Shown here one piece after another: positions 1-11,194 of a stretch of DNA of 64,000 nucleotides. This DNA comes from Selaginella tamariscina (Eukaryota; Streptophyta; Lycopodiopsida; Selaginellales; Selaginellaceae), in NCBI GenBank assembly GCA_003024785.1, contig PUQB01000304.1, forward strand, positions 1-64,000, read 5' to 3'. Both the position numbers and the translations under genes were made by a program. Numbering within the stretch: the stretch's first letter is position 1; each line of letters begins with the position of its first letter. Under the pieces are notes generated by a model. It was not told the origin of the DNA. It ran no database searches and saw only the letters and a list, made by a program, of their open reading frames with translations.

Positions 1-879
1 AACTGGGCTCTCAAATTTGTATTGAGGCATAGTCTTTGTGGGCAAGCTACACTTCTCCACTAACTTTATTGACACAACGTTATCACTACTCCTGCTATTT
101 CATAAAGACTCGCACTGGACGCTCACCAAGTCATCCCTCCACCACAATAGCACGTGTATGTGGCTCCTCTCGTGCCATGTACTTTACATGTTGAACAGGA
201 ACAAACAGAAATTTATCTTGTGGTTTAGAGAAGTCTCCTTTGTACTTCTCTCCACTCCATCTCCTAAAGCTTATTAAGTGTCTACTTGTCCTTACCACCA
301 ATGAAACCCTTCTTTGGACAATTTGCCTTTCAGTGTCCAACATCTCCACATAGGTGGTATTATCCTTTCCTTCCACCAGGCACTCATCTCGAACCTTGCT
401 CGATACCAATTGTTAGGCACCACTACGTACAAACTAGGACCCTCACAAAACCACCCAACCTCTCCCAAGTTGTCTCTAGTCTCCACACGTTGCTTTACAA
501 AAAAGGCTTCACCCTTAATCTCTTAGATCTAGGTATATATCTTCACGAATATTCTGGCTTATACCTTTCTATGGGAATATTCTTTGATTCGTTATATGGG
601 TCATAATAAAACATGCCAATGAAACTCTAAATGCCATGCAAATTCTAAGTATTGCAAATACCAATCCTAATCCTTTTAAATAAGATTTACATGCTTAGAA
701 ATCATACCTTTAAAAGCCTAATGCTCGATAGCCCGTATTTTGTGGATGAAAGGGAAATGTAAAAGATTGTTAAATTTATTTGTGAATAAGAACCTTTAAA
801 ACTTTAATAATAAAAATGAGTCCATTATTTAATAAATCCGTTATGGACATGAATGGTGCAAATTACCCAAGTGAGTAGA
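1..879. other. Unassigned AT-rich sequence, probable transposon remnant
   Basis: Short frames on both strands (for example about 131-409 on the minus strand) show no motif I recognise. The stretch abuts an integrase fragment, so it may be more decayed polyprotein or LTR, but nothing in it proves this. Confidence 0.25.
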
Positions 880-1135
880 AAATCAAACAACACTATGGAC
901 CGTGGTATCTAGTAAAGCTGCAACCTCCACCCAACGTGTGTATAAATAATCTGTTAAAACCATAACATATCTATTGCCTGCAGCCAAAGGAGAAAAAGGA
1001 CCAATTAAATCCCATGTTACAAGTTTGAATGGTTGTTCTACCTATATAGATTCTAAAGCATCAGTTAATCGTGAAGAGTTTTGAGTCTGACACAATAAAC
1101 AATCGTACTGTACTGGATATCATCTCGTCACATAT
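880..1135 (-). pseudogene. Ty3/gypsy integrase core fragment (minus strand)
   Basis: The reverse complement reads through a recognisable integrase catalytic-core start: a WDLIGPFSPLAAGNRY block followed by VMVLTDY and TRWVEVAALLDTT. This is the first Asp region of gypsy integrases (D-x-I/xGPF...NRYxxVxTDYxTRWVEA). One stop codon lies just before it (near 1048) and the frame is lost after it. Only the N-terminal part of the core is present, with no RT or LTR attached. It faces the opposite way from the integrase fragment that starts at 1140 and belongs to a different gypsy family. Confidence 0.6.
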
Positions 1136-1139
1136 TTGG

Positions 1140-2090
1140 CCAAGGAGGTTGCATGAGGTCTTGAGTAGTGATGTACCCTGCGAGGATCTTAACTTTTGTA
1201 CATATGGCACGATTTTTTCGATTGATGGATGACATGCTTGTGTTTGTTGGATACAGTTCCGAGTGTCGTGTGGTGGCACCACCAATTTACATTAACTCTT
1301 GGTTGCAGTTGTTTTATGACAACAACCCGATGTCCGGACACATAGGATTCTAACGATGCCTTAAGAGGATTCGACAACACTTGTATTGGCCCCAATTATA
1401 GCAAGAATTACATGAGTACATTCATACGTGTCCACAGTGTCAATAGCATAACGTGTCCACACTTCCTCCTGTTTGCAAACTCTGGAGCCAATTCGAGTTT
1501 CTTGCCCCTTTAAGCTGGTAGCTTATGACATCATAGGATCATTTCCTTATATTGCAGTTTGGTAATCGATCGATACATCATTGTGTGCTCTGATTGCTTG
1601 ACTCGGTGGGTAAAAGCGTGTGCTTTGCTGAATGCTACAGCAACTTCTATCATCAAATTCTTGCTAACTCAAGTGGTGCTGAGGCATGGTTGTCCCAAAC
1701 AAATTTTATCGTATCAAGGATCGGGGCCAACAACAGAAGTAGTAGCTTTATTGATGCGATGGTTGCAGATTCAACAATCATTTACCTCGGCTTATCATCT
1801 TGAAATTGATGGTTGGTAGAGCGGTTGAACATGACTTTCAAAGTCATGCTTACCAAGTATGTGAGTCCTGACCATATGAATTGGGATATGTGACTTCCAT
1901 ATCTCTAGTTCACTTATGTTTTAACCGCTCACAAGTCAACATGGATTTTCCCATTCAAAGCTTTGTATGGTCGTGAATATGTTTGCCGCTAGCAGTTGGC
2001 ATCACTCTTCATGAGGCATAAGATATATGAATGAGCGTATGTGGTTGGAGCATTTTAACCAAGTCTTTCCTATGTTGTTATATGCTCAAG
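1140..2090 (+). pseudogene. Decayed Ty3/gypsy integrase (zinc-binding plus core), plus strand
   Basis: Broken frames encode an H2C2 zinc-binding remnant (DNNPMSGHIGF, about 1318-1350) and an integrase core (DRYIIVCSDCLTRWVKA, about 1570-1620; later HGCPKQILS and SAYHLEIDG, where functional relatives have AYHPETDG). Stops and frameshifts occur throughout. The stretch is closely similar in nucleotide sequence to 16690-17600, the 3' part of the larger decayed element in this window, so both come from one family. Reverse transcriptase and LTRs are absent here, so this is a 5'-truncated or eroded copy with no coding capacity. Confidence 0.75.
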
Positions 2091-2099
2091 GTTGAAAAG

Positions 2100-2440
2100 C
2101 CCATACAACTTTATGATATATGTTATGTTTATTAATTATTGAGTTATTTTGATTATGTTAATTTTGAGTCACCTCTATAGTATTTACTATAATTACTTTA
2201 CAACATATGTTATATAATATAAATTGTCGAAATATATAATGTTATTCAAGAATATAAACACAATATTAAAGAAATTTATAGTTTTAAAACTCTTTATTTA
2301 GAAAAACCAATCTTTAGTTAATAAATTTATATTTAAAGTTTATTATCCTATTTACCCAAATTTATTTTAAAATGACTTCTTAAGTGATTCTTTCTGTTTA
2401 ATTTTTTCATTATGTTCTTCTTATTTTTCCTCTATTTTCT
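2100..2440. other. AT-rich spacer, nothing recognised
   Basis: Very AT-rich sequence with no open frame of note and no repeat I can define. It separates the integrase remnant from the tRNA fragment. Confidence 0.5.
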
Positions 2441-2448
2441 GAGTCACC

Positions 2449-2498
2449 AGGTCCCACCGAGATTTGAACTCAGGCTATTGGATTCAAAGTCCAAACCA
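2449..2498 (-). tRNA. 3' half of a tRNA-Gln(UUG), pseudogene
   Basis: On the minus strand the sequence forms a perfect 5-bp anticodon stem (TTGGA/TCCAA) around the loop CTTTGAA (anticodon TTG). A T-arm follows (CTGAG-TTCAAAT-CTCGG) and then the acceptor 3' strand TGGGACC with discriminator T. This matches the 3' half of plant nuclear tRNA-Gln. The 5' half (acceptor GGTCCCA, D-arm) is missing upstream, so a functional tRNA cannot form. The B-box promoter element is intact. It may be a broken tRNA gene or a tRNA fragment captured during retrotransposition. Confidence 0.6.
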
Positions 2499-2646
2499 CA
2501 AAAAGTTACTTACACATCAATATCAGTTATATATAACACTATACATATGATTATGAATGCAATATGATACACTAGATTATACTAGTATTCATAATATAAG
2601 TGACACCTTTATTTCAAAGCCATTAAAAAAAGAACTAACAAGCTCT

Positions 2647-4173
2647 TTACCACTCTTTACGGCGTCCATATCCACTTGAGCCATAACCAGATCGTCCATA
2701 CTCCTCCCCTCCCTGAATAGATCATATTATTAACATTTTATATATGAAGATAATAATTGTTAACATTCTATTAACTTACCAGGGAGAGACCCTCAACCTG
2801 CTCAGAAACGTCATCATGCTTGTAATGCTTTCCATGTTTGCGTCCACTCTCATCTTCACCATAGGTTTTACCATATTCGTACCCTTCACTAGTCTCTTTT
2901 TCACCACCGTATTTCCCACCGCCGTACCCTTCATCTACTTCACTTGGTTTCTTACGTACCCACCACCGTAACCTTCAGTTTCACCTTCTTCACCATACTT
3001 CTTACGGTATCCACCACCGTACCCTTCGGTTTCACCTTCTTCACCATACTTCTTACGACCGTACCCTTCATCTCCACCGTAGTTTTGCTGGCGTATCCTT
3101 CATCTCCACTGTACTTCTTCCGACCACCATCAACTCCGCCGTAGTTCTGCTGGCCGTACCCTTCATCTTCACCATACTTCTTCAGACCACCACCGTACCC
3201 TTCATCTTCTTCACTGTGTTTCTTAGCATACCCACTACCGTACCCTGCGGTTTCACCTTCTTCACCATACTTCTTACGGTACCCTTCACTTTCGTCTTGA
3301 CCATACTTCTTCCGACCGTACCCTTCATTTCCACCGTAGCTTTCCTGGCCGTACCCTTCATCCTCATTCTTCAGACCACCACTGTATCCTTCATTCTTCT
3401 TCTTACCACCGTATCCTTCATCTCCACCATAATTCTGCTGACCATATCCCTCCTCTTCACCGTATTTCTTACGACCACCGTCACCACCGTAACTGGCACC
3501 GTATCCTTCATCCTGTCCGTACTTCTTCCCACCGTAGCCTTCGTCTTCCAACTCCACCTCCACCTCCACCGTAAGCACCGTAGCTTTGACCTCCACCGGA
3601 GGTTTGTTGAGCACCGTAACCTTCATCCTGACCGTACTTCTTGCGTCCACCGTACCCTTCCTCTCCTCCTCCGTACTGCTGCTGCCCACCACCGTAACCG
3701 TGGCTTTGAGTACCTGTGGAACAAAAACTATCAGGCTCTCTCATGACAATCTATACTATTTATAAAACTGATTAATTTATAACTACTTAAATATACCTTC
3801 ATCTTCCCCATGCTTCTTGCGACCACCATAGCTGGGCTTGGAGTGCCCATAATTAACAGAGGCGTACTCAGCAGCATGCTCAGATCCACCACCACCATAT
3901 CCCTGGGGTGTAGGAGCTTGTACGAACTCACTCCATCGTGACCATGCCCGTAGCAAGACGGCTTGGCATTTCCGTACTCCGCAACACGATCCACATCTAT
4001 ATTGGATTCATACTCACCGGATTCATCACTCTGTGGTAGCTCCAGTCCGGATTGGCCTCACGGATCGGTCCGTAAACAGATGCAATGTCGTAGCCTCCGA
4101 CGTATGGCTCCGGATCGAAATCCTCGTGGTCCTCTGCGCTGTCTCCTCGATCGCCCCTCCATCTTCGTGCCAT
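2647..4173 (-). CDS. Tyr/Gly-rich GYGxKKYG-repeat protein, PLDrp1-like
   Basis: Three exons are inferred: 4173-3797, 3713-2780 and 2712-2647, with GT/AG introns (GTATAT...CCACAG and GTAAGT...TTCAG). The N-terminus, starting MARRWRGDRGD, contains FDPEPYVGGYDIASVYG, which resembles the start of plant PLDalpha1-regulated proteins (PYGGGYDI-x-x-TYG). The long second exon is low-complexity: about a dozen imperfect repeats of the type DEGYGGRKKYG, rich in Tyr, Gly, Lys and Glu. The C-terminus is EYGRSGYGSSGYGRRKEW. No enzymatic domain is visible. Such repeats suggest a disordered, possibly RNA- or membrane-associating protein; that is inference. Exon 1 has two frame breaks (near 4035 and 3920) and the repeat exon has more, so the frame cannot be followed without correction. 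A G-box lies about 60 bp upstream of the ATG. The family assignment is moderate. Confidence 0.55.
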
Positions 4174-4233
4174 TGCTAATCAAATCCGATCTACCTGGGA
4201 AGTGAAATTATAGGGATAATATGCCACTGGGAA

Positions 4234-4241
4234 CCACGTGT
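4234..4241. promoter_or_regulatory. G-box / ABRE-like CCACGTGT
   Basis: A palindromic CACGTG core (4235-4240) lies 62 bp upstream of the predicted ATG of the Tyr/Gly-rich gene. This is a usual promoter distance for bZIP/bHLH binding sites. Function is inferred from position only. Confidence 0.35.
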
Positions 4242-4744
4242 TGCCTGCGCGTGGCAGCGCGTTATCTATTTAATGAAATTATCGATTGACTTTATGCCGT
4301 ATGAGAATATGCTATATATTCGTTGCATAGTAACGATGAAACAAGGAATATGCGCATCAGGAGAAATTCCATGTTGTCAATCCAAATTTTCACGGTGATG
4401 ACATGGAGACGTATATTCTTGCGGTCAATTGATTTCAAATGTTTGAATTTTTAAATTTCTGATTTTTAAGTTAAATTGTTAACTAATTAACTCGATCTAA
4501 GCATGTTTATTAATATATTAACGAATCTTAAACTTCACTTCATTCCAAAAAATCAACACACACACAATTATATTTATCCTGTGATTTACTTTGATATGGT
4601 TGGTGTTTGTCTATATGAGTTGTAATATGTATGCATATTTTCTCAATAATAATAAACGATTTTATTGTCAATTGATTTATAACTTCTATAAATATTAAAA
4701 AATTAGTTTTATATAACCATATTAAAATTTTCATTTTTTTTATT
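4242..4744. other. AT-rich intergenic spacer
   Basis: Contains the upstream region of the Tyr/Gly-rich gene and the downstream region of the EF-hand gene. No coding sequence or repeat is recognised. Confidence 0.5.
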
Positions 4745-5685
4745 CTACCTAGCAACCAATGCAATCCTTCTGGTAGCACGAGGGAGGGATAGTATTTCAC
4801 TCAAACTCAGCTGTCCATCCTTATCTTGATCATACTCAGCCACAAAGGAGTCAGCTTCCAAGCGAATAGCGTAAGGGTTCCGCGAGATGTTGAGAGCCAA
4901 AACGATTCTCTCAACTCCATCAGCTACTGTCAACCATTTCTCATGCTGTCTCTTCCGCTGCAGTATTCTTTGGTACTCTAGAGAAGGATACACGTCCTGG
5001 CCATAGTAGCCTGTGAAATAGTACAGCTTACTATGAAAGCCAAGCCCATCCACTATGCCATCGTGGTCATTGTCCATCTTATCAAACAACCAACTGTACA
5101 ACTTGCTACTTTTGCTCTCTTCGGGGTACATCATATCTCTGAACTCGCCCCTGTCCACGACTCCGTCCCCGTTAGCATCGCACGCATTGAAATAACTATC
5201 TGCATCTAAGTGATATATATACTTGACGCAGCATAAGCACTTGTAGTGGATCAACCTTGACACCTCGAAATCAAGAGTATTATTGTAAGCCCACTTCTCA
5301 GGGTCTGGAAGATGCCTAAACTCTTCTAAAGACACAGTATTGTCCTTGTTACTGTCTATTACATCCCATAGGTGCTGCTCTCTCTGCATATCTGCTTTTC
5401 TTTCTTGCTCGTCTACCCAACTCTTCAGTTCAGCTCGGCTTATAAGCCCGTCCGTCGGACTGGAATCAATGTCTGAAAATCGTTCTTGTATTACCTGCAC
5501 TGCATCTCTTCAGTTATATACTCAGCTATATCGAGCTGAAAACCTGCGCATCGAGCGTAAGGTCCAAAACCGAATATATCACTGAGTGGCCTGTTGCATT
5601 GCTGCAAGCACATGTTATATCTTTGCTCAAGGGGATACCACTACAAAAAAATGTGCAAAGCACAGAGTACCATGAACCTTCTCAT
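4745..5685 (-). CDS. CREC-type EF-hand calcium-binding protein (reticulocalbin-like)
   Basis: A single open stretch from about 5494 to the stop at 4745-4747 encodes several EF-hand loops: DIDSSPTDGLIS, DSNKDNTVSLEE, DANGDGVVDRGE, DNDHDGIVDG and DQDKDGQLSLSE. The spacing and the motif FxxxMYPEES resemble the plant CREC proteins, which act as Ca2+ buffers in the secretory pathway. Upstream, the frame ...LDIAEYITEEMQ would join well, but a 5-nt TGCAG duplication at the join (about 5495-5504) breaks it. A possible first exon starts at ATG 5685 (MRRFMVLCALHIF, signal-peptide-like) with a donor at 5644. Its reading frame does not connect cleanly, so the N-terminus is unresolved. The fourth loop lacks some canonical acidic ligands. 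No C-terminal HDEL is seen; the protein ends RRIALVAR. Confidence 0.7.
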
Positions 5686-5822
5686 TGTATGATTGTTTGT
5701 GTAGAAAGCTGAAAGCTGCTTCTATATATATAGATCATACAATACTAATCTGGGCAGAGACTACAAACAAATTTATGTGAAAATTCATAATAATATCACT
5801 TGTCTTTGTTTATACTTAGCTC

Positions 5823-6191
5823 CTATGATCTTGGACAGAAAGCTTTCGAGATGCGAAGCTTTAGTTCTGCGAGGTCATGCACAACCATGTGCTCGTTCTG
5901 CATCACGTTACCAATGATGCCAATGATGTTAAACTTGGTTGCAATTCCCCTGGGAAGAAGTCCGAATGCAGACAGAAATAGCCCGCCTCGACCTCGATCC
6001 TTACGTATGTTCCCATTTCCAGCTTCAAGGTCGCACCCATTAAGTTGACGTCGAATCTTGGGCCGTATTCTAACCACGAAGGGTCAGAATCCGGTATAAG
6101 GTAGCATACTCCTTGCGTTGGTGAATAAAACATCTGTTTATATCTCGCAAATGCCTTGTCAATTTGATTCTTTACCTGCATACACAGAAGA

Positions 6192-6236
<45 letters not shown>

Positions 6237-7420
6237 ACCTTTCCGTAGTAAGGCTGGGCAAACTGAACCATCGTTGTCCCAGAGTCAAACTGTACAATTT
6301 TGCCAGGAGGAGCTGAAACAAAGATGTCTCCAATGGTGACCCCTCAAAAGAATACATAGTATCTGCTATCTTGGATGGTGTTTACAAGATCAACTTCATA
6401 GATAATAAACTGTGATTGATCCAGTCGAAGTTTGCTGCATCTCCTATGTAAAGTGCACCCGACTTCCCACTCAAGCAGTAACCGAACTTCCTAATACCAC
6501 TCTGCTGAACAAAAGACGCTGGTCCCATGTCAAATCCCAGCAGTCCATCCAAGTCTTGGAGATGAAGAGCCTTGTGCTCAAGCTGTATTGCCATTCCGAA
6601 CGCTATATTGGTAAATGGCACGTTAGTTTCATCACCTGCAAATTTCATGTCAGCTCTAGAAGAAGTGCCTGCCACGTAGCTGTTGTCTGCATAATTGATT
6701 GCAAACCGGCATGGAGCAGAAGAATGGTATAAGTCACAGTGCTGGCTGAAGTCCAGGTCAAAGTACCGGCAGAGTGTATCCGTGCACTCCATGTCAGTCA
6801 CCCCGGATAAACCCGTGTAGATAACCCAGTTCCTCTTAACCCATGAACGGAACTGCCTGTGTCTATGATCATACTGGCTGGACTTCTCCATGCTTGTGGA
6901 TTTGATCCAACCTCAAGATCGATACGATACCAACCAGTTCCTACTAGAGGCCCATCAACTCCAAGTTTGCCTTTCGTTTCTATCTGCACAGTCTGGTTAT
7001 CTAACACATATGGTGTCCATGTCAGTTTGTGTATTGATCCTTCCTGGTAAAACAACAAAGTGGAAGAGTCTCAGTCTCCAAAACAAAGCAACACAAGTCA
7101 CCTTGAGAGATGCAACAGGTGCGCCAGCTTCAGGTTTTGCAGCGCCTCCCCACTGCACAGGCAACAGACAGTGTTGTACATATCTATTCAGGGCCAGGCT
7201 TATCTTTATCAAGCTTCACACACACACATGCGTATGCGCATGAACAAGTTGATACGTACCATGCACATCACCAGCACTATCGACCAGCAAGACATTCTTG
7301 GTTCGCTAAGACCCGGTCAGAGAAGATATTAGGGAGGACTGTTGCAAACATGACGTTATTTCTGACTAACGTTACTCTGTTTACATCGCACCGTTTCCGC
7401 ACGACCTTTGCATGAATAAT
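5823..7420 (-). CDS. Pepsin-like aspartic protease (A1 family)
   Basis: Both catalytic motifs are visible: SMIIDTGSS (about 6865) and QFDSGTTMVQF (about 6275). Between them lies a typical plant A1 N-lobe with paired Cys (MECTDTLCRYF, HSSAPCRFAINYADNS, GLLGFDMG). The C-lobe ends GIIGNVMQNEHMVVHDL and stops at 5823. One intron is almost wholly a microsatellite: YYGK is followed by GTGTGT...GAGAGA and a TATGCAG acceptor, then VKNQID. Another intron lies between about 7105 and 7049. Frame breaks occur just after DTGSS, near 6400 and near 6350. Possible 5' exons lie farther upstream (8650-8718 and 8291-8365), so the true start is open. The family hydrolyses peptide bonds, usually in vacuole or apoplast. 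Fragments of this gene recur inverted at 10980-11490. Confidence 0.8.
6191..6238. repeat. (CT)n(CA)n microsatellite forming most of a protease intron
   Basis: On the gene strand the intron opens directly with the GT repeat, then GA, then a short acceptor. Confidence 0.9.
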
Positions 7421-8290
7421 ACACACACACATTATGCTGTTAACTAGGACGAGGAGAGGACGTACGAATAATATTTCAAGGCTGATAAAACAAACTGTTC
7501 ATTAAAAAAATATAGACCATATGTCATCACAGATCAATGAGCTCTTAATTTAAGATATATAATACAACACATCATTTGGGTGAATGTGTTTGTGTGCGTA
7601 CGTGTGTGCTTGTGTGTGAGTGAGAGAGAGCAGGGGGGATAATTAACATACTCAGTGTAGATTTTGAATGTATTAATAAATTATAGAATAAATTAAATAT
7701 AAGTTTGCTTTGCATAATGGACCACAGTCATCTGCAATTTATTTTAAATATAATGTAAATATTGTATGTATAATGTATTTAAATATTTATATTGTAATAA
7801 TATAACATATGTCATGTTATATTGTATATATAGTATATATACTGTGTGCCTTATGGGATTGGTAGTGCCTGCTCAGTTTGCTCTTTCCCAGCACGTTTAT
7901 GAATAATATTAACTTAATATTCAAATTTTAATTAATTTAATGAATTTTATTTTAATTAATTTTACCTTTGTGATATGATCTTTCGCCATTTATTTCACTC
8001 TTTTATGCGCTTCTTACGGTATCTCCTTAAGTACTCCTCTCTTAACCCTGGACGGCTTCTATCTGCAGTATTAAGTTTTTATTTAACTACAGACATTTTA
8101 TACATTATATGAAGATATAATTTTGTATTTTAATTTGTGTTTCCTTTAAAAATAAAAAAAAAAAAAAAAAAAAAAAAAACTTTTAAGATATTAAGAAAAT
8201 AAATTGCTTTATTATATCTGATTTGACATATGCAAAGACACACGCATACATACGTATGCACGCGCGAGCGCGCACACACCGTAAATTTAC
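7421..8290. other. AT-rich spacer or intron with poly(A) run
   Basis: No coding sequence is recognised. It contains GT-rich stretches (about 7585-7625) and a near-pure A run at 8152-8180. If the exons at 8291-8718 belong to the protease, this is a roughly 0.9-kb intron, unusually long for this window. Confidence 0.4.
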
Positions 8291-8718
8291 CTTTGGTGGC
8301 CGGTGGGCGGTAACAAGTTGGAGTGTCAGTGAGACTCCGCCTTTACGAAGCAACACTTCCTGTATCTGAAATATTATATAAATACATGTGTACATATATC
8401 TTTGTGTATGTGTCCTGGACCATTACTGTTTTTGATTGAGCTTATATAAATCATATATATTTAAATAATTAATATAGCTAACATACTTATATTCATCTTT
8501 ATTACTTCTTGTTCAAATAAGTTTTATCATATTCTTTTATAAGAAATTTAAATACTTTCTTTTAGAACAAACTTAAGTGTGCAACTGTGGGTGTGTATGT
8601 GTGTGCATTGTATATTATACATAGATACATATTATATATACTGTAGTACCTTTCGAGCAGGACGGATTGGAATTGATAGTTCTGACCTTGGTATGACTGT
8701 ACGGATCGGATGAAACAT
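8291..8718 (-). CDS. Two small candidate 5' exons, possibly of the aspartic protease
   Basis: Exon 8718-8650 starts with an ATG (MFHPIRTVIPRSEL...) and ends RPARK at a GTAC donor. Exon 8365-8291 follows a TTCAG acceptor, is 75 nt, reads IQEVLLRKGGVSLTLQLV and ends at AAAG|GTAAAT. The two join in phase 0, giving 48 residues with no stop, which is better than chance for AT-rich DNA. A CACGTG lies at 8755-8760, about 40 bp upstream of the ATG. The strand and order fit an N-terminal propeptide region of the downstream protease, but I cannot link the last exon in frame and recognise no domain. Confidence 0.3.
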
Positions 8719-8887
8719 CTGCTAATACGGGGCTTTGAACTTTGTTCGTTTTATCACGTGGATTTGTATACTCTAACTAGCTAGTCCTCATACACATTAC
8801 ACACTCTGACAAACATGAGATAATGGGATGAACCTTCATCATGTGAGCTAAACAGACTGTCTTAAAAGGGGCTGTTGTATCGTATAT

Positions 8888-10670
8888 GTTTAGTTAACAT
8901 ACATGTTAGAAAGGAGAATGTACGCACCGGAACGTCCAGTTTGAAGCTCAAATGCACGTCTGGCCGCCTGTTCACCACACAAACATCCCCTTGAGTTCTA
9001 CACGCACCAAGCAGCGCAGTCCATTCGACATCATCTGGCTTAAAAGGCATACTCTCCACAAGGTCAGCAGCATATTCAACCTGACCTGCCCGTCCAAGCA
9101 CATCAACCATGGCACTGTAATGCACCATCATAGGTTCAATATAATAGTCCTGAATCATCGATACAAAGTAGCCTCGCGCCTCCTCCACATCACCAACATG
9201 GTCGAATCCGGTTAGAACAGCTGCAAAAGTGGTTTCATTCAACCCGACTCCGGTGAGGTTAGTATTTTGTATGAACTCGGATGCCTGGTCGATATGCCCG
9301 TCTCGCGCGTATCGTTGTACAATGGCATTGCAACAAACAACATTTTGGTACGGCTCTTGTTGAACATCCCAACAGCCTTGTCAATATGACCTCCATGGGC
9401 ATATGCAGCAACCATTATAGTCCACGAGTGTGCATTACACTGGGGCATCCTTGTGAAGACTCTCTCACACTCCTGCATGTTCTCAGATAATATGTATGCC
9501 AAGAGTACCCCATTCCATGACCGGTCGTTTCTCTGGGGCATGTTACAGAACACTTCCAGAGCTGCTTCAGGGTTGTTTGCTACCCCATATGCCTCATAAT
9601 GGAGTTCCACGAGACAGTGTTCCTCTGTGGCATGAGTTCCAGCATTCTGACTGCATCTTCGATATCCCCGAGTTGGGCGTATGGTGTGATGAGTGCATTC
9701 CAGGAGACCCAGTTCCTCTCTGGCATCGTCTCAAAGAATTGTTTGGATTCATCTGGCTGACCAGCTTTGGCATATGCGGATAGCATTGATGTCCATGTGA
9801 AGACTGTTCGTAGCTGCATACAGTTGAAAATGTTCCTTGCTTCTTCAAGATTTCCCGCCTCTGCAAGTATCTGAAGCATGGCATTGCATGCTATCAAGTC
9901 CCAGTATGGGATGGCCTCGAAAACTCGCTGGGCGAGATCGATATGCCCCATCTGAGCATATCCAGTCATTAACGAGGTGCTACACACGGGATTGTGTTCG
10001 GGCATTCTGTGAAACACGTTCTTTGCTTCCTCCAGCCTCTCAAGCTCAACAAAGCCTTGAATCATCGTGTTCCACGAGACTATATCTCGTTGCTGGACAT
10101 TGTCGAACACGTCTCGGGCCCGCTCAATATCCTCAAGCTGCACATATGCTGCAATCAATGCGTTGCAAGAAACCAAACCAAATCTGGATGCAATTCCCAC
10201 TGCTGTGTAAAGTTGCCCACTCTGGGCATATGCAGTGACTACAGAGTTCCAAGTCACAGTATGCCATGCAGGCATCTTCTCGAAGAACTCACCATCCAGA
10301 TCGAGGTTCTCGCTGGTCATATACACGTTCATCATGATATTCCATGCAAACACGTTACGAGTGGGCATGTTCTTAAAGAGCTCTTTCCGCTTCGTGTATA
10401 TGCCCATTTTGGGCATATGCAGCGAGCATGATAGTCGTGGAATACACATTCGGAAACCGAATGCCATCGAAGACATGTTTAGCCTCGTGCACTCTGCCGC
10501 ACTTTCCATACATCTCCACCAGGAATTAGTAAGAAATTTGTCATAACGAATGGTGTTCCGAGTATCTCTGCATGAACTTGCTTTCCCAGCAAAAGATCCC
10601 GTGCGTTACCGCAAGACTTGATGAGTTGGGCATATTTGCCAACATCCCGCATCAAGGGGGAGTCATTAGC
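8888..10670 (-). pseudogene. PLS-type pentatricopeptide repeat (PPR) gene with frame breaks
   Basis: Translated in pieces, this is one PPR protein of roughly 580 residues without introns. The N-terminal region has YAQLIKSCGNARDLLLGKQ and VEMYGKCGRVHEA, the usual PLS-PPR opening. A dozen or more repeats of the NVFAWN/VSWNALI...AYAQ.GDIEDA type follow, then MVDVLGRAGQVEYAADLVESM and an E-like tail start (AYILLSNMYVN) that stops near 8888. At least five frame changes are needed, near 10530, 10385, 9590, 9360 and 8935. Sequence on both sides of each break stays good PPR sequence. PPRs of this class bind organellar RNA and many guide C-to-U editing, but no DYW domain is present, so the role is open. 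It is either a recent pseudogene or a real gene damaged by assembly indels. Confidence 0.8.
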
Positions 10671-10689
10671 TTCACAAATACTTAATAAA

Positions 10690-10975
10690 TAATACTAAAC
10701 CAAATATACCCGCCAAACTTTGAAACACTCTGTTGTTAGGCTGTGAAAAATAAGAAATAAGCTGTACCAAGCTGTGTGTGTGTGAGAGATAAGGAAGGAA
10801 AAGAGAAAGAATGTGTGTGTATCATTTGTAAATACGAAGTTGGTGTTCTTTAGAATAGAGAATATAATTGTTGAAGAACATGCAGATGGCATGGGGTGTA
10901 TTTGTTGTGACTTGTACCTGCAACACTGGTTAGCAGCGTAACAGATCTTTACACCCGAGATCAGTAAATATGTGC
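10690..10975. other. Spacer, nothing recognised
   Basis: Between the PPR gene and the protease fragment. It has short GT-rich stretches but no coding sequence I can support. Confidence 0.4.
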
Positions 10976-10979
10976 AACC

Positions 10980-11105
10980 CAGCCCTTGATCATGCTGGCT
11001 GGACCTCGCCACTGTCATGGATTTGAAGAACCGACCTCCAGATCAACACGGTACCATCCAGTGGCGACAAGAGGCCCGTTAATCCGCACAGTGTTGCTTC
11101 TGTTT
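10980..11105 (-). pseudogene. Aspartic-protease exon fragment, inverted copy A
   Basis: The minus strand reads VRINGPLVATGWYRVDLEVG and then GPASMI, matching GPLVGTGWYRIDLEVG...SPASMI of the gene at 5823-7420. The reading breaks at the catalytic DTGSS. No other protease exon follows in order. Confidence 0.75.
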
Positions 11106-11194
11106 GCACTCTGTATAACTGTTTCCCTTGCTGTGGATAGTGTTGGTAATACCATTGCCATGGTATGTATGTGCATGTGCTAAGGCACTGCTAG

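Noticed and set aside
5903..6271. Open frame running through the CT/CA microsatellite in the protease gene
   Set aside because: The repeat-encoded [12 protein letters not shown] stretch is an intron. Splicing YYGK to VKNQID restores the family sequence.
8152..8180. Poly(A) tail of a processed retrogene
   Set aside because: No coding sequence or target duplication lies on the expected side. A simple homopolymer run is enough.
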